The position numbers were made by a program, and so were the translations under genes. From Flavobacterium pisciphilum (lineage in GTDB: Bacteria; Bacteroidota; Bacteroidia; Flavobacteriales; Flavobacteriaceae): a DNA stretch of 64,000 nucleotides. The DNA is taken from positions 4,030,001 to 4,094,000 of the forward strand of contig NZ_JAJJMO010000001.1 of NCBI RefSeq assembly GCF_020905345.1, written 5' to 3'. Shown piece after piece: positions 26,233 through 35,302 of the stretch (positions within the stretch are counted from its first letter, which is position 1; every line of letters begins with the position of its first letter). The notes beneath the pieces were generated by a model that had not been told where the DNA came from, searched no databases, and saw only the letters and a list, made by a program, of their open reading frames with translations.

Positions 26233-27936
26233 TTATCCTACGAATTCAACCATTTTAAAATCACCTTCAACAGCAACTTTTGTCAAACCATTTTTAGATA
26301 AGTTTTTCATTGCGGCATCCCATTTTTTACCGCTTAAATTAGCTTTTACTTTTAGTTGAGCCAAATCAATTTTGTTGTCATTTACTTTTAATAGATCTAT
26401 GATTAATTTCTCCTCATCAGTTAATTCAATAGCAATTTGTTTTTTCTCAGGACGCATTTGTGGAAACAATAATACTTCTTGAATTGAAGCATTATTAGTA
26501 AGGTACATGATCAAACGGTCCATACCAATTCCCATTCCAGATGTTGGAGGCATTCCGTATTCAAGAGCTCTTAAGAAATCCTCATCGATGATTCCTGTTG
26601 CTTCATCATCTCCTTTTTCAGACAAACGCATTTGGTCTTCAAAACGCTCACGTTGGTCAATTGGGTCATTTAATTCAGAATAAGCATTGGCTACTTCTTT
26701 ACCGCAAACCATTAATTCAAAACGCTCTGTCAATTCAGGATTGTCACGGTGCTCTTTACACAATGGTGACATTTCTTTTGGATAATCAGTAATGAAAGTT
26801 GGTTGAATATAATTTCCTTCGCATTTAGCTCCAAAAATCTCATCAATAAGTTTTCCTTTACCCATTGTTTTATCAACGTCAATTCCCATTCCTTTAGCCG
26901 CTTCGTAAAGCTCTTCTTCGGTTTTACCAGAAATATCAAAACCAGTAAAATGTTTGATAGAATCAGTCATTGTAACACGAGCATAAGGTGCTTTGAAGTT
27001 TATTTGGTGTTCTCCAAAAGTCACTTCGCTAGTTCCGTTAACTGCAATTGCGCAATGCTCAAGTAAGTCTTCAGCAAAGTTCATCATCCAGTTGTAGTCT
27101 TTGTAGGCTACATATATTTCCATAGCAGTAAACTCAGGGTTATGCGTTCTGTCCATTCCTTCATTTCGGAAGTTTTTAGAAAACTCATAAACACCTTCAA
27201 AACCACCAACAATTAATCTTTTTAAATACAACTCATTTGCAATACGCATGTACAACGGAATGTCTAGCGAGTTATGGTGTGTAGTAAACGGACGTGCTGC
27301 AGCTCCACCAGGGATTGGCTGTAAAACAGGAGTTTCAACCTCAAGGTAACCAGCATCGTTAAAAAAGTTACGCATAGCGTTAAACAATTTTGTACGTTTA
27401 ATAAAAGTATCTTTTACGTTTTGGTTCACCGTTAAATCTACATAACGCATTCTGTAACGCAATTCAGCATCATTAAAAGCATCATGTACATTTCCATCTT
27501 CATCTACTTTTGGTAATGGAAGTGGACGTAACGTTTTACTCAAGAAAGTAAATCCGTCAACACGAATACATTGTGCACCAACTTTAGTTGTAAATAATTC
27601 ACCTTCTATACCGATGAAATCACCTAAGTCTGTTAGTTTTTTAAATACTTGGTTGTATAACGTTTTATCATCACCTTCACACAAAACATCACGATTAACG
27701 TACAATTGAATACGTCCTTCGCTATCTTGTAGTTCAGCAAAACAAGCTTTTCCTTGATCTCTTACACTCATCAAACGTCCAGCAACAATCACCTTCTTAC
27801 CCTCTTCAAAAGACTCCTTAATTTGCTTCGAAGTATGATTTACAGGAAAAAGATTAGCAGGATAAGGATTGATTCCTAAGTTGCGTAAGTTTTGAAGTTT
27901 TTCTCTTCGGATGATTTCTTGTTCAGATAAGGCCAT
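26233..27936 (-). CDS. lysS: Lysyl-tRNA synthetase, class II
   Basis: 567 residues. N-terminal OB-fold anticodon-binding domain (VIVAGRLMSVRDQGKACFAEL), then a class II catalytic core: motif 2 in the FSKNFRNEGMDRTHNPEFT region and motif 3 in GMPPTSGMGIGMDRLIMYLT. After the core a C-terminal extension of about 70 residues (DEEKLIIDLLKVNDNKIDLA onward) makes it longer than the roughly 505-residue E. coli enzyme. A near-consensus promoter lies 23 bases upstream of the start. Confidence 0.96.
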   Translation of the reverse strand: MALSEQEIIRREKLQNLRNLGINPYPANLFPVNHTSKQIKESFEEGKKVIVAGRLMSVRDQGKACFAELQDSEGRIQLYVNRDVLCEGDDKTLYNQVFKKLTDLGDFIGIEGELFTTKVGAQCIRVDGFTFLSKTLRPLPLPKVDEDGNVHDAFNDAELRYRMRYVDLTVNQNVKDTFIKRTKLFNAMRNFFNDAGYLEVETPVLQPIPGGAAARPFTTHHNSLDIPLYMRIANELYLKRLIVGGFEGVYEFSKNFRNEGMDRTHNPEFTAMEIYVAYKDYNWMMNFAEDLLEHCAIAVNGTSEVTFGEHQINFKAPYARVTMTDSIKHFTGFDISGKTEEELYEAAKGMGIDVDKTMGKGKLIDEIFGAKCEGNYIQPTFITDYPKEMSPLCKEHRDNPELTERFELMVCGKEVANAYSELNDPIDQRERFEDQMRLSEKGDDEATGIIDEDFLRALEYGMPPTSGMGIGMDRLIMYLTNNASIQEVLLFPQMRPEKKQIAIELTDEEKLIIDLLKVNDNKIDLAQLKVKANLSGKKWDAAMKNLSKNGLTKVAVEGDFKMVEFVG

Positions 27937-27958
27937 TATATACTGTTTTTTAAGTGTG

Positions 27959-27988
27959 CAAAGATAGTCAAATTTGAAAAAGTGGCAA
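27959..27988 (-). promoter_or_regulatory. Promoter of lysS
   Basis: Minus-strand TTG (27988-27986), 19-base spacer, TATCTTTG (27966-27959): an exact match to the Bacteroidota TTG-N19-TAnnTTTG pattern, 22 bases before the lysS ATG. Confidence 0.75.
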
Positions 27989-28118
27989 TTTCAAAATTTG
28001 AAAATAATTTTAGTTTTTTTAGAAGCAAAAATATGTCTCGTTATTCTGGGATTAGTTTTCAGTAGCAGTAGTTAGTTTTCAGTCACAGTTTCCTCTCAAA
28101 ACAAAACTTTAGCGTCCC

Positions 28119-28705
28119 TAGCGGGTGCTCTTGCGAACTTTGCGGTTAAAATTTTGTTTCAAGAATCTTTGCTTTGTCAAGGAAGTAGGATTGAGAATTA
28201 AAATCTGTTTGATCTCCAGAATCTGCGTGCCGAAAATAGTAGTTATTGATTTCAAGTTTCAAATAAATCTTTGCTTCTCTAGCGGGTGCTCTTGCGAACT
28301 TTGCGGTTAAGTCTCAGTGTTTAGTATTTAGTTTTCAGTGTTCAGTTTAAAGTCTCGGTTTACAGTAATCAGTATAGATAAAACTTTGCGAATCTTTGAT
28401 TTGTCAAGGAATAGGATTGAGAATTAAAATCTGTTTGATCTCCAGAATCTGCGTGCCGAAAATAGTAGTTATCGATTTCAAGCTTCAAATAAATCTTTGC
28501 TTCCCTAGCGGGGGCTCTTGCGAGCTTTGCGGTTAAGTCCGAGTGTTTAGTATTTAGTTTGCAGTCACAGTTTTCAGTGTTCAGTTTAAAGTCTCGGTTT
28601 ACAGTAATCAGTATAGATAAAACTTTGCGAATCTTTGTTTTGTCAAGGAAGTAGGATTGAGAATTAAAATCTGCTTGATCTCCTGAATCTGCGTGCCGAA
28701 CAACA
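28119..28705 (+). repeat. Tandem array of ~230-bp repeats
   Basis: About two and a half units. The box beginning AATCTTTG, running through GTCAAGGA and ending CTGCGTGCCGAA, starts at 28164, 28391 and 28630 (periods 227 and 239). The box TAGCGGGTGCTCTTGCGAAC (with small changes), ending CTTTGCGGTTAA, starts at 28119, 28280 and 28506. Between them are CAGT-rich stretches such as TTTTCAGTGTTCAGTTTAAA. Copies are 90% or more alike by eye. No convincing gene lies inside; this fills the gap between lysS and the lipoprotein cluster. Confidence 0.85.
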
Positions 28706-28783
28706 TTAATTCTTACGCTTTATACTCTAGAATTTTAAAACTTCAGTACATTAGCAATCAAAAATCTTTGCCTTTAAATAAAA

Positions 28784-29512
28784 ATGAAAAAATATTTCTT
28801 CTTCTTTTTGCTCACAATTCTTTTTACAAGTTGTCAGGTTACCGAAACAATTCATTTAAATGCAGATGGAAGCGGAAACATTGAAATAACCAAGCTTCGA
28901 GATGAACAGAGTTATATGCTTTTGATGAGAGATAAATACTCAAAAGATGAGCAATTTCAGGATACAACCTATGTTTTTCAAGATTATATTACAAAGTACA
29001 ACGAAACATTTTTAAAATATACACAATCAGAACAGCAGCTATTCCAGAAATACGCAAAAGCCAAAGTTCATGTGAAAAAGAGTTCTTTTGATAAAGAATT
29101 CAAGACTACAATTATATTTCCTTTTGCTAAAATAGAAGAAGCTCCGAATTTATATAATACGGAAGATTATGCAAGTGATATTGAGAATAATTATGCGCTC
29201 ACAGCCGAGAAACATTTTTTTGATGTGCAATATAGTTTTGATGGAACTACTTTTAAACGAACTTTAAATGTTATCAATGAGGCAGAAATTCAAAGAAATA
29301 AAAATCAGATTGAGAAATTTAAATCTAAAACCAACTCCTTGGATTTAACTCAAACCTACACACTCAAATATAATTTCCCTCGTAAGATTAAGTCAGTTTC
29401 AAATAGTAATGCAATACTAAGTTCGGATAAAAAAGCATTGACACTTACCTTTCAATTATTAGATTGTTTGCAAGACCCTATGAGTACAAATTTAGAAGTG
29501 ATTTTAGAATAA
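28784..29512 (+). CDS. Lipoprotein paralogue 1 of 3, unknown function
   Basis: 242 residues. Lipoprotein signal MKKYFFFFLLTILFTSC (Cys17), then VTETIHLNADGSGNIEITKL, the conserved opening shared with the next two genes (polar residue, I/M, N.DGSG). The C-terminal part has LKYNFPRKIKSVSNSNAILSS followed by ALTLTFQLLDCLQDP, again shared with the others. It may be an envelope lipoprotein with a beta-rich fold; no function is known to me. The next gene starts 27 bases downstream, suggesting one transcript. Confidence 0.8.
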   Translation: MKKYFFFFLLTILFTSCQVTETIHLNADGSGNIEITKLRDEQSYMLLMRDKYSKDEQFQDTTYVFQDYITKYNETFLKYTQSEQQLFQKYAKAKVHVKKSSFDKEFKTTIIFPFAKIEEAPNLYNTEDYASDIENNYALTAEKHFFDVQYSFDGTTFKRTLNVINEAEIQRNKNQIEKFKSKTNSLDLTQTYTLKYNFPRKIKSVSNSNAILSSDKKALTLTFQLLDCLQDPMSTNLEVILE

Positions 29513-29539
29513 ATAAATTTAAATATATAAAAAAAGAGA

Positions 29540-30313
29540 ATGAAGAAAATTTTAGTTTGTCTGTTGATTGTTTTGTCTTTTTCGAGCTGTACAATGAAAG
29601 AAAAAATGGTTATGAATGAAGATGGTTCAGGGAGTTTTTCATACGGATTTGATTTGTCCGGAATATTTAAATTGGGTTTTAAGAGTACAGATTCTACAAA
29701 AAACAGTAAAGTAATTGATAGTGTTTTTACTTTTAAAGAAGTTTTTGCAAAAGTAAAAGATAGCGTTGCCAAATTACCAGAGTCTGAAAGAAAAAAAATA
29801 AAAATGCTTGAAAACTTTAAAGTGAGTGTAAAAGCAAATGAAGGTAAAGAACAATTGAAACTTGACATGGAATATAATTTTCAGTCAATAGATAGTCTTA
29901 AAAATATGCTTTCGCCCCTAGAAGCCCTGGAAGCAATGCCAAAAATAGGCCCAAGCAAACAGTTAAGTAATTTAAGTGTTCCTGAAAAAGAGAATAAAAA
30001 AACAATGTTTTCATATAAATATGATGGAAAGGTCTTTGAGAAAGTAATTTTGCTTCCCGAAGGTGCTAAAGCAAATAAGGATAAGAAGAAGAAAGAAAAA
30101 AATGCTGATAATGATTTTTCAAAAAAAATGGATGAAATTTTAAAAGAATGTAAATATTCAATAGAATATCAATTTCCCAAAAAAATAAAAACGATTTCAT
30201 TAAAAAACGCAATAATCTCAAAAGATAAAAAAAGTTTTATTCTTGAAATTCCGATGAAAGATTTTCCGGATGATGAAGAAAAACTTGGCTTTAAAGTAAC
30301 ATTTGAAAATTAG
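29540..30313 (+). CDS. Lipoprotein paralogue 2 of 3, unknown function
   Basis: 257 residues. Lipoprotein signal ends IVLSFSSC (Cys17), then KEKMVMNEDGSGSFSYGFD. A central helical, Lys-rich region (KEVFAKVKDSVAKLPESERK, and KKKKEKNADND near residue 190) separates the N-terminal motif from YQFPKKIKTISLKNAIISKDKKS at the C terminus. The layout closely follows paralogue 3. Confidence 0.8.
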   Translation: MKKILVCLLIVLSFSSCTMKEKMVMNEDGSGSFSYGFDLSGIFKLGFKSTDSTKNSKVIDSVFTFKEVFAKVKDSVAKLPESERKKIKMLENFKVSVKANEGKEQLKLDMEYNFQSIDSLKNMLSPLEALEAMPKIGPSKQLSNLSVPEKENKKTMFSYKYDGKVFEKVILLPEGAKANKDKKKKEKNADNDFSKKMDEILKECKYSIEYQFPKKIKTISLKNAIISKDKKSFILEIPMKDFPDDEEKLGFKVTFEN

Positions 30314-30354
30314 TCAGAATTCATAAAAACAACAATTCTTCAAAATAGACTTCG

Positions 30355-30362
30355 TATATTTG
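30355..30362 (+). promoter_or_regulatory. Putative -7 element before lipoprotein 3 / lipB
   Basis: TATATTTG matches TAnnTTTG and lies 21 bases before ATG 30384. No TTG at the expected -33 distance was seen, so it is weak. If real, it would drive lipoprotein 3 and lipB. Confidence 0.35.
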
Positions 30363-30383
30363 AGGAAAAATATAATTTACAAT

Positions 30384-31133
30384 ATGAGACTATTAAAATT
30401 TCTTAGTTTTTCCTTTTTATTGGCAACATTAACGAGCTGCACTTTTACAGAAAATATCAATATTACAGATAACGGAACTGGTAAATTCTCACTGGAGATG
30501 GATGCATCGGGACTTATGAAGATGGCAGGGGAACAATTAGGAAATGAAGTGAATGATTCTAAACAAAAGATTGATACCACTTTTTCATTCAAAGAAATGT
30601 TTAAAAATAAGAAAGATAGTATCGCTAAACTTTCTCCTGAGGAGCAAAAAGAACTTAAAAAGTTAGAAAACTTTTTGGTTCATATGAAGATGAATACAAC
30701 AGAAAATGTGTTTTTATTGAATTTAAACTCTGATTTCAAAAATGTAAACGAATTGCAGGATATGGTGAAAAGCTTGAGTACAATTCAAAATATTGAGAAA
30801 AATAATTCACAAGACAAACTACCTTTTGGCGGGAATTTTAATAACAACACTACTGTAAGTTTTAATTACGATGGTAAAAAGTTTAACCGAAAAGTTATCT
30901 TAAATCCAAAAGAAACAAATAAGCCAGTAGAAGATTCATTAGGGATGAATAAAATGATTTTTGCTTCTTCAACGTATGTTTTAAAATACAATTTTCCTAA
31001 AAAGGTAAAAAAAGTATCTAACAGTAATGCTGTATTTAGTGAAGACCGTAAAACGGTAACTATCGAGTACCCTTTTACTGAATATATGGAAAATCCAACT
31101 AAAATGGCGCTAGAGGTAGAGTTTGAAAAATAA
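30384..31133 (+). CDS. Lipoprotein paralogue 3 of 3, unknown function
   Basis: 249 residues from ATG 30384, which gives a normal lipoprotein signal (MRLLKFLSFSFLLATLTSC, Cys19). A TTG at 30360 in the same frame is rejected because it lies inside TATATTTG (30355-30362), a match to the -7 promoter element. ENINITDNGTGKFSLEMDAS corresponds to the DGSG opening of the other copies; SFKEMFKNKKDSIAKLSPEEQKE and YNFPKKVKKVSNSNAVFSED match paralogue 2 and paralogue 1. lipB follows after only 4 bases. Confidence 0.8.
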   Translation: MRLLKFLSFSFLLATLTSCTFTENINITDNGTGKFSLEMDASGLMKMAGEQLGNEVNDSKQKIDTTFSFKEMFKNKKDSIAKLSPEEQKELKKLENFLVHMKMNTTENVFLLNLNSDFKNVNELQDMVKSLSTIQNIEKNNSQDKLPFGGNFNNNTTVSFNYDGKKFNRKVILNPKETNKPVEDSLGMNKMIFASSTYVLKYNFPKKVKKVSNSNAVFSEDRKTVTIEYPFTEYMENPTKMALEVEFEK

Positions 31134-31137
31134 TACA

Positions 31138-31836
31138 ATGAACAAAAAAATTCAACTTCAAGATTTAGGTCAAAAAGATTATAAATCAACTTGGGAATAT
31201 CAAGAAGAACTATTTAAAGATGTTGTAGACTTAAAAATAAAAAATAGGAGAGAAGAACTTGATTTGCCAACTCCTAATTATTTTCTCTTTGTCGAACATC
31301 CACATGTATATACGTTAGGGAAAAGTGGTGATTTGAGTAATTTACTATTGTCCGAAAAACAATTGGAAGCCAAAGGAGCAACTTTTTATAAAATAAACCG
31401 CGGTGGTGATATAACCTATCATGGACCAGGGCAAATTGTAGGATATCCTATTCTAGATTTAGAAAATTTCTTTACAGATATTCATAAATACTTGCGATTA
31501 CTTGAGGAATCTATTATTCTTACTCTTCAAGAATACGGATTAGAATGTGGCCGAAGCGAAGGCGAAACTGGAGTTTGGCTAGGAGTAGGAACACCCTTTG
31601 CCCGTAAGATTTGTGCACTTGGGGTACGAGCTTCACGCTGGGTAACGATGCATGGTTTTGCTTTAAATGTCAATGCGGACTTAGGTTATTTTGACAATAT
31701 TATTCCGTGTGGAATTCGAGGTAAGGCAGTAACATCGCTTCAAGTAGAACTTGGTGTAGAAAAAGTTGATGAAGCTGAAGTTAAAGCAAAAATATTAAAA
31801 CACTTCACGGCTTTGTTCGAGTCAGAATTTATTTAA
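31138..31836 (+). CDS. lipB: Octanoyltransferase (lipoate biosynthesis)
   Basis: Transfers octanoyl from acyl carrier protein to lipoyl domains. 232 residues from ATG 31138, which is 4 bases after the lipoprotein stop; a TTG five codons earlier would overlap that gene. The RGGDITYHGPGQIVGYP motif, the catalytic Lys in ARKICALGVR, the WVTMHGFALNVN segment and catalytic Cys191 in IIPCGIRGKAVTSL are all present. Co-transcription with the lipoprotein is likely from the spacing. Confidence 0.94.
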   Translation: MNKKIQLQDLGQKDYKSTWEYQEELFKDVVDLKIKNRREELDLPTPNYFLFVEHPHVYTLGKSGDLSNLLLSEKQLEAKGATFYKINRGGDITYHGPGQIVGYPILDLENFFTDIHKYLRLLEESIILTLQEYGLECGRSEGETGVWLGVGTPFARKICALGVRASRWVTMHGFALNVNADLGYFDNIIPCGIRGKAVTSLQVELGVEKVDEAEVKAKILKHFTALFESEFI

Positions 31837-31848
31837 ATAATATGTTTT

Positions 31849-31899
31849 CTCAGAGACGCAAAGCTGTTAAGCACGAGCTTTTTTCTCTGCGACTCTGAG
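31849..31899. repeat. Hairpin repeat between convergent lipB and proline dehydrogenase genes
   Basis: CTCAGAGACGCA (31849-31860) and TGCGACTCTGAG (31888-31899) pair almost perfectly, with inner AAGCT/AGCTT pairing as well. The GACGCAAAGCT wording is of the same CTTTGCG-type repeat class as the array at 28 kb. It may also end transcription on both sides. Confidence 0.65.
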
Positions 31900-31924
31900 A
31901 GAGACATTCGTGTAAGCCAAAATC

Positions 31925-32866
31925 TTAGCTTACAATATCATCTAGTGCCTGAAATAAATTCAGAGGATATTCGGCTATTCTATTGCATAAATACAAATAC
32001 CATTCTTTACCATATACAAAATAGAGTTTAGTAGCATAACCTTGTTCCTTCAGGCGTTTTAATTGTTCCGTTTGGATTCCGTATAAGCTTTCAAACTCAT
32101 AAATATCATTACTGGTTTTGTGTTTTTTAATTAGTGAAACAACTTCTTGCTGAATAAAATCATGATGAGTTGCAATAGCGCAGCGATGATTTTTTGATAG
32201 TAGTTGATCAATATAATACAAGTAGCGTTCATCTAATTCGGTTCCTCTTGGTATCGAAAGATTGGCAGGAGTATCAAAAGCTCCTTTTACGATGCGTATT
32301 CTTCCGTTTTCCTGTATTAATTCTTTAAAATCATCTTGAGATCTATGTAAATAGGCTTGAAGTGTAATTGATGTGTTTTTGTATGTTTGAGCAGCAGTTT
32401 TGTAAATAGAAATTATAGCATCTGTTATTTCAACATTTTCGGCACTTATGGTTACTTCAATATTCTCTTTTTCGGCTTCTTTGCATATAGAGGCTAAGTT
32501 ATTCAAACATAGGTCATGAGATATAGATAATCCGATATGAGATAGGTCTAGAGAAACAGTTGAATTAAGTTTTTGATTCTTAATTTCTTGTGCAATTCTA
32601 ATAAATTCATCAGTAGCTGCATTGGCTTCCTTTTCTGTTAAGGTATTTTCTCCCATAAATTCCATGGAGCATTTAAAGCCTTCTTTATTTTGTGTTTTTA
32701 CTTTAAGAATTGTTTCTTCTAATGTTTCTCCACCAATATATCTATTAGCAGCCTTTTTCATTGTTCTAAATAATATTTCGTTAGAGAGTATATGCTCTTT
32801 GGCTTTATTATTCATAGCAGCTCTTCTTAAAGCACTAGCTCCAAGTAGTATTAAATCTTTTTCCAT
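31925..32866 (-). CDS. Proline dehydrogenase family protein, short form
   Basis: FAD-dependent proline dehydrogenase-like TIM barrel, 313 residues, shorter than the roughly 390 usual in Flavobacteria. Core motifs: SLDLSHIGLSIS, ITLQAYLHRSQDDF, the GRIRIVKGAFDTP segment, and CAIATHHDFIQQ; the C-terminal YFVYGKEWYLYLCNRIAEYP resembles the proline-binding region (RR/RxxE equivalent NRIAEYP). Expected role is oxidation of proline to pyrroline-5-carboxylate. It could instead act on a related substrate; the reduced size makes this a second, divergent type. Confidence 0.8.
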   Translation of the reverse strand: MEKDLILLGASALRRAAMNNKAKEHILSNEILFRTMKKAANRYIGGETLEETILKVKTQNKEGFKCSMEFMGENTLTEKEANAATDEFIRIAQEIKNQKLNSTVSLDLSHIGLSISHDLCLNNLASICKEAEKENIEVTISAENVEITDAIISIYKTAAQTYKNTSITLQAYLHRSQDDFKELIQENGRIRIVKGAFDTPANLSIPRGTELDERYLYYIDQLLSKNHRCAIATHHDFIQQEVVSLIKKHKTSNDIYEFESLYGIQTEQLKRLKEQGYATKLYFVYGKEWYLYLCNRIAEYPLNLFQALDDIVS

Positions 32867-33110
32867 TTTGTGTTGTTTTTAGGGCTTGTAATATAGGAAA
32901 GATTTCATGGAAAAGTCATAATCAGAAGCTTCAAATTTAATCGAAAAGGCCGCAAAGTTTTATCTTGAAATTTGTAATTAAAATCTAATTGCAAAGTCAG
33001 TAAGGAATGTAAAGATTCTTGAAACTGAAACCTCAAGATCCACAAAGTTTTATGCTTACTAAATACTAAGACAGAATACTGAGACTAAAAAATAAAGGCA
33101 ATAAACAAGA
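32867..33110 (-). repeat. Degenerate CTTTGCG-type repeats
   Basis: Read on the minus strand this gap has TCAGTATTCTGTCTTAGTAT, AAAACTTTGTGGATCTTGAGG, CAAGAATCTTTACATTCC and AAAACTTTGCGGCC, wording that recalls the tandem array at 28 kb (AAAACTTTGCGAATCTTTG, CAGT-rich runs). No gene seen. Confidence 0.5.
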
Positions 33111-33905
33111 TTATAAATTCTCTTTTATCAGGCTTGTAGGATTGTATCCAAATTGTTTTTTAAATGCAAATGAAAAGTGAGAGATATTTTCGAAGCCTAA
33201 ATCAAGGTAAATATCAGATGGTTTTTTTCTTTCTTTTTCAATTTGGAAATGGGCTTCTTGGAGTCTTTTTTGTATCAACCAGCGATTAGGAGTGTCGTTA
33301 AAAACTTTTTTGAAATCCCTCTTAAAAGAAGATAAACTTCTACCAGTTAAGTAAGCGAGTCTTTCGAGGCTCACATTAAACTTATAGTTTCGATATATAA
33401 ACGCTTCTAAATCTAATTTTTCAGGAATACTTTGGTCAAACAAAGCATTCGAAATTTCGGGATTCGTTTGTAATAATATAAGCAAGAGTTCTTCTCTTTT
33501 TACTTTCGAAAATGTTTCGTCAATAACTCCTCCATCATTGTAATAAGGCATTAACGAACGTATAAAATTAGGCACTAAAGTATCTTTTTTAAGAAAGATA
33601 AATGCATTTTTAGATTCAGATTTTATACTCGTAATAGCATGATTTTTTTTGAATTCTGTTAGGAAATCTTCGTCAAAAACAACTACAACCTTTTCAAATT
33701 TCCCATTGTCTTTTTGTTTGTTGTATTTAGCCAAATGGTTTTTCCTTACAATGCAATAATCTCCTGATTTGATGGTATGCATTGTAAGACCATCATAACC
33801 TTCGATTTCACCAACAGCCAGATATAAAAACAGATGCTCAGGAACAAATTGTTCACCAGAAATCTCAGGGCCAATATAACATGATTTTATTTCGGAAATT
33901 TTCAT
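33111..33905 (-). CDS. AraC-family transcriptional regulator
   Basis: 264 residues. The N-terminal part (1-160) looks like a cupin-like ligand domain of the ExsA/AraC_N kind. The C-terminal 95 residues are a double helix-turn-helix: LERLAYLTGRSLSSFKRDFKKVF, then PSDIYLDLGFENISHFSFAFKKQFGYNP, the AraC signature. It lies 22 bases downstream of a metallo-hydrolase gene on the same strand and may regulate that gene or respond to its product. Confidence 0.9.
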   Translation of the reverse strand: MKISEIKSCYIGPEISGEQFVPEHLFLYLAVGEIEGYDGLTMHTIKSGDYCIVRKNHLAKYNKQKDNGKFEKVVVVFDEDFLTEFKKNHAITSIKSESKNAFIFLKKDTLVPNFIRSLMPYYNDGGVIDETFSKVKREELLLILLQTNPEISNALFDQSIPEKLDLEAFIYRNYKFNVSLERLAYLTGRSLSSFKRDFKKVFNDTPNRWLIQKRLQEAHFQIEKERKKPSDIYLDLGFENISHFSFAFKKQFGYNPTSLIKENL

Positions 33906-33927
33906 CTTGATTTAAATTATACTTCTG

Positions 33928-35058
33928 CTAATTTACATCTTTCCACCATTCTTTAAAAACTTGTGTGCTATCATTTAAATATACAATTTCGCCAATCATC
34001 GGAGTTACCAATGGTAAGTTGGTTGTTTTGTTCAGTTTAGATAATTCTGTCAATGGTTCATCCCAAGAGTGCATTGCTAATTTAAATTTTGAAGAATGCA
34101 CAGGAAATAGTCTTTTGGCATTTAAATCTTGAGCTGCTTTGAGTACTTGTTCTGGAAGCATGTGTATGGCTTCCCAAGCTAGATTATATTGTCCGTTTTC
34201 TAAAATTGCAAAATCTATAGGTCCGTATTGTTCGCCAATTTTTTTAAAATGAGTATCATAACCACTATCACCACCTATGTATATTTTGATGTTAGGTGTC
34301 TGTAAGATATAAGAAAGCCATAAGGTATTGTTTTTAGACAATCCTCTTCCCGAAAAATGTCTGGCAGGAGTTGTATGCACTTTAAAACCATCTTCTAAAA
34401 TGATGGTTTCGTCCCAATCTTTTTCAATTATTTTGTCTGTAGAATATCCCCAGCGTTCAAAATGTCCTCCAACTCCAAGGCCACAAATTACTTTTTTTAC
34501 CTTAGGTTTTAAAGCAACTATAGTTTCGTAATCAAGATGATCGTAATGATCGTGGCTAATAAACAAATAGTCAATTGTGGGTAAATCAGCAACAGTATAG
34601 CCATTTGCTCCCTTAAATGAGGTCACAGTTCCAGGTAGTGGTGAAGCGTTTCCGCTAAATACAGGGTCAACTAAAAAGCGTTTTCCATCTATTTGCATGA
34701 AGTAAGAAGAATGTCCAAACCAAACCAATACATCCGTATCAGGAGAAAGATTATGCAAATCGGTCTTTATAGATGGAATAGAGTCAACAGGCTCACGTCT
34801 TGGGTGACTGCCAAATAGTTGGTCATAAAGAATGCCGCCAAAGCTGTATCCATTTGTGAGAGTGGGCGTGTCATGGGTGTTCTGAAATTTTCCATTACTA
34901 TAATTTTTGGATTTCTTAACTAATTCCAAACGACTGCCTTCTGGTGCTTTACCAAATTTTGGTTGCATCATATATGCAAAAGTAACCAAGGTTAAAATTG
35001 CCAAAATACTTATTACTATAATCATAATTCTTTTTGTAATTTTTAAAAAACGTTTCAT
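33928..35058 (-). CDS. MBL-fold metallo-hydrolase, membrane-anchored (NAPE-PLD/UlaG-like)
   Basis: 376 residues with an N-terminal membrane segment (IMIIVISILAILTLVTFAYMM). The metal-binding motif is complete: LFISHDHYDHLDYET (HxHxDH). GGDSGYDTHFKKIGEQYGP, where the Asp is a further ligand, and FPVHSSKFKLAMHSWDEP follow. The layout is that of N-acyl phosphatidylethanolamine-hydrolysing phospholipase D-like and related lactonase proteins. The exact substrate is unknown. An AraC regulator gene starts 22 bases after its stop. Confidence 0.87.
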   Translation of the reverse strand: MKRFLKITKRIMIIVISILAILTLVTFAYMMQPKFGKAPEGSRLELVKKSKNYSNGKFQNTHDTPTLTNGYSFGGILYDQLFGSHPRREPVDSIPSIKTDLHNLSPDTDVLVWFGHSSYFMQIDGKRFLVDPVFSGNASPLPGTVTSFKGANGYTVADLPTIDYLFISHDHYDHLDYETIVALKPKVKKVICGLGVGGHFERWGYSTDKIIEKDWDETIILEDGFKVHTTPARHFSGRGLSKNNTLWLSYILQTPNIKIYIGGDSGYDTHFKKIGEQYGPIDFAILENGQYNLAWEAIHMLPEQVLKAAQDLNAKRLFPVHSSKFKLAMHSWDEPLTELSKLNKTTNLPLVTPMIGEIVYLNDSTQVFKEWWKDVN

Positions 35059-35302
35059 TCGACTTGTTCTATTATTAATTCTTTGGATGCAATTGTTGTT
35101 GCGTATAGAAATAATGTATTAAAAAGATGTTTCAGACGAAATAAGCATTATAATTCAGTGCAAAAAGAAAGAGTGGTTAAAATTAAATTGATGTTTTAAA
35201 TGGCTCCTTTTGATGGTCCTTATGCAATTGCTAACGCTGTTTTATTTAATCTTTTATAAATATCTAAATTAATGGTACAAAATTGCGCCAAAAAAAATAG
35301 TT

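Noticed and set aside
28125..28310. Plus-strand frame inside the repeat array
   Set aside because: Its sequence is made of the tandem repeat units and has no protein-like features.
28119..28705. CRISPR array
   Set aside because: Repeat units are about 230 bases with long shared spacers, not short repeats with unique spacers, and no cas gene is present.
28693..28884. Short plus-strand frame overlapping the first lipoprotein gene
   Set aside because: It begins in the repeat array and runs out of frame into a clear lipoprotein gene.
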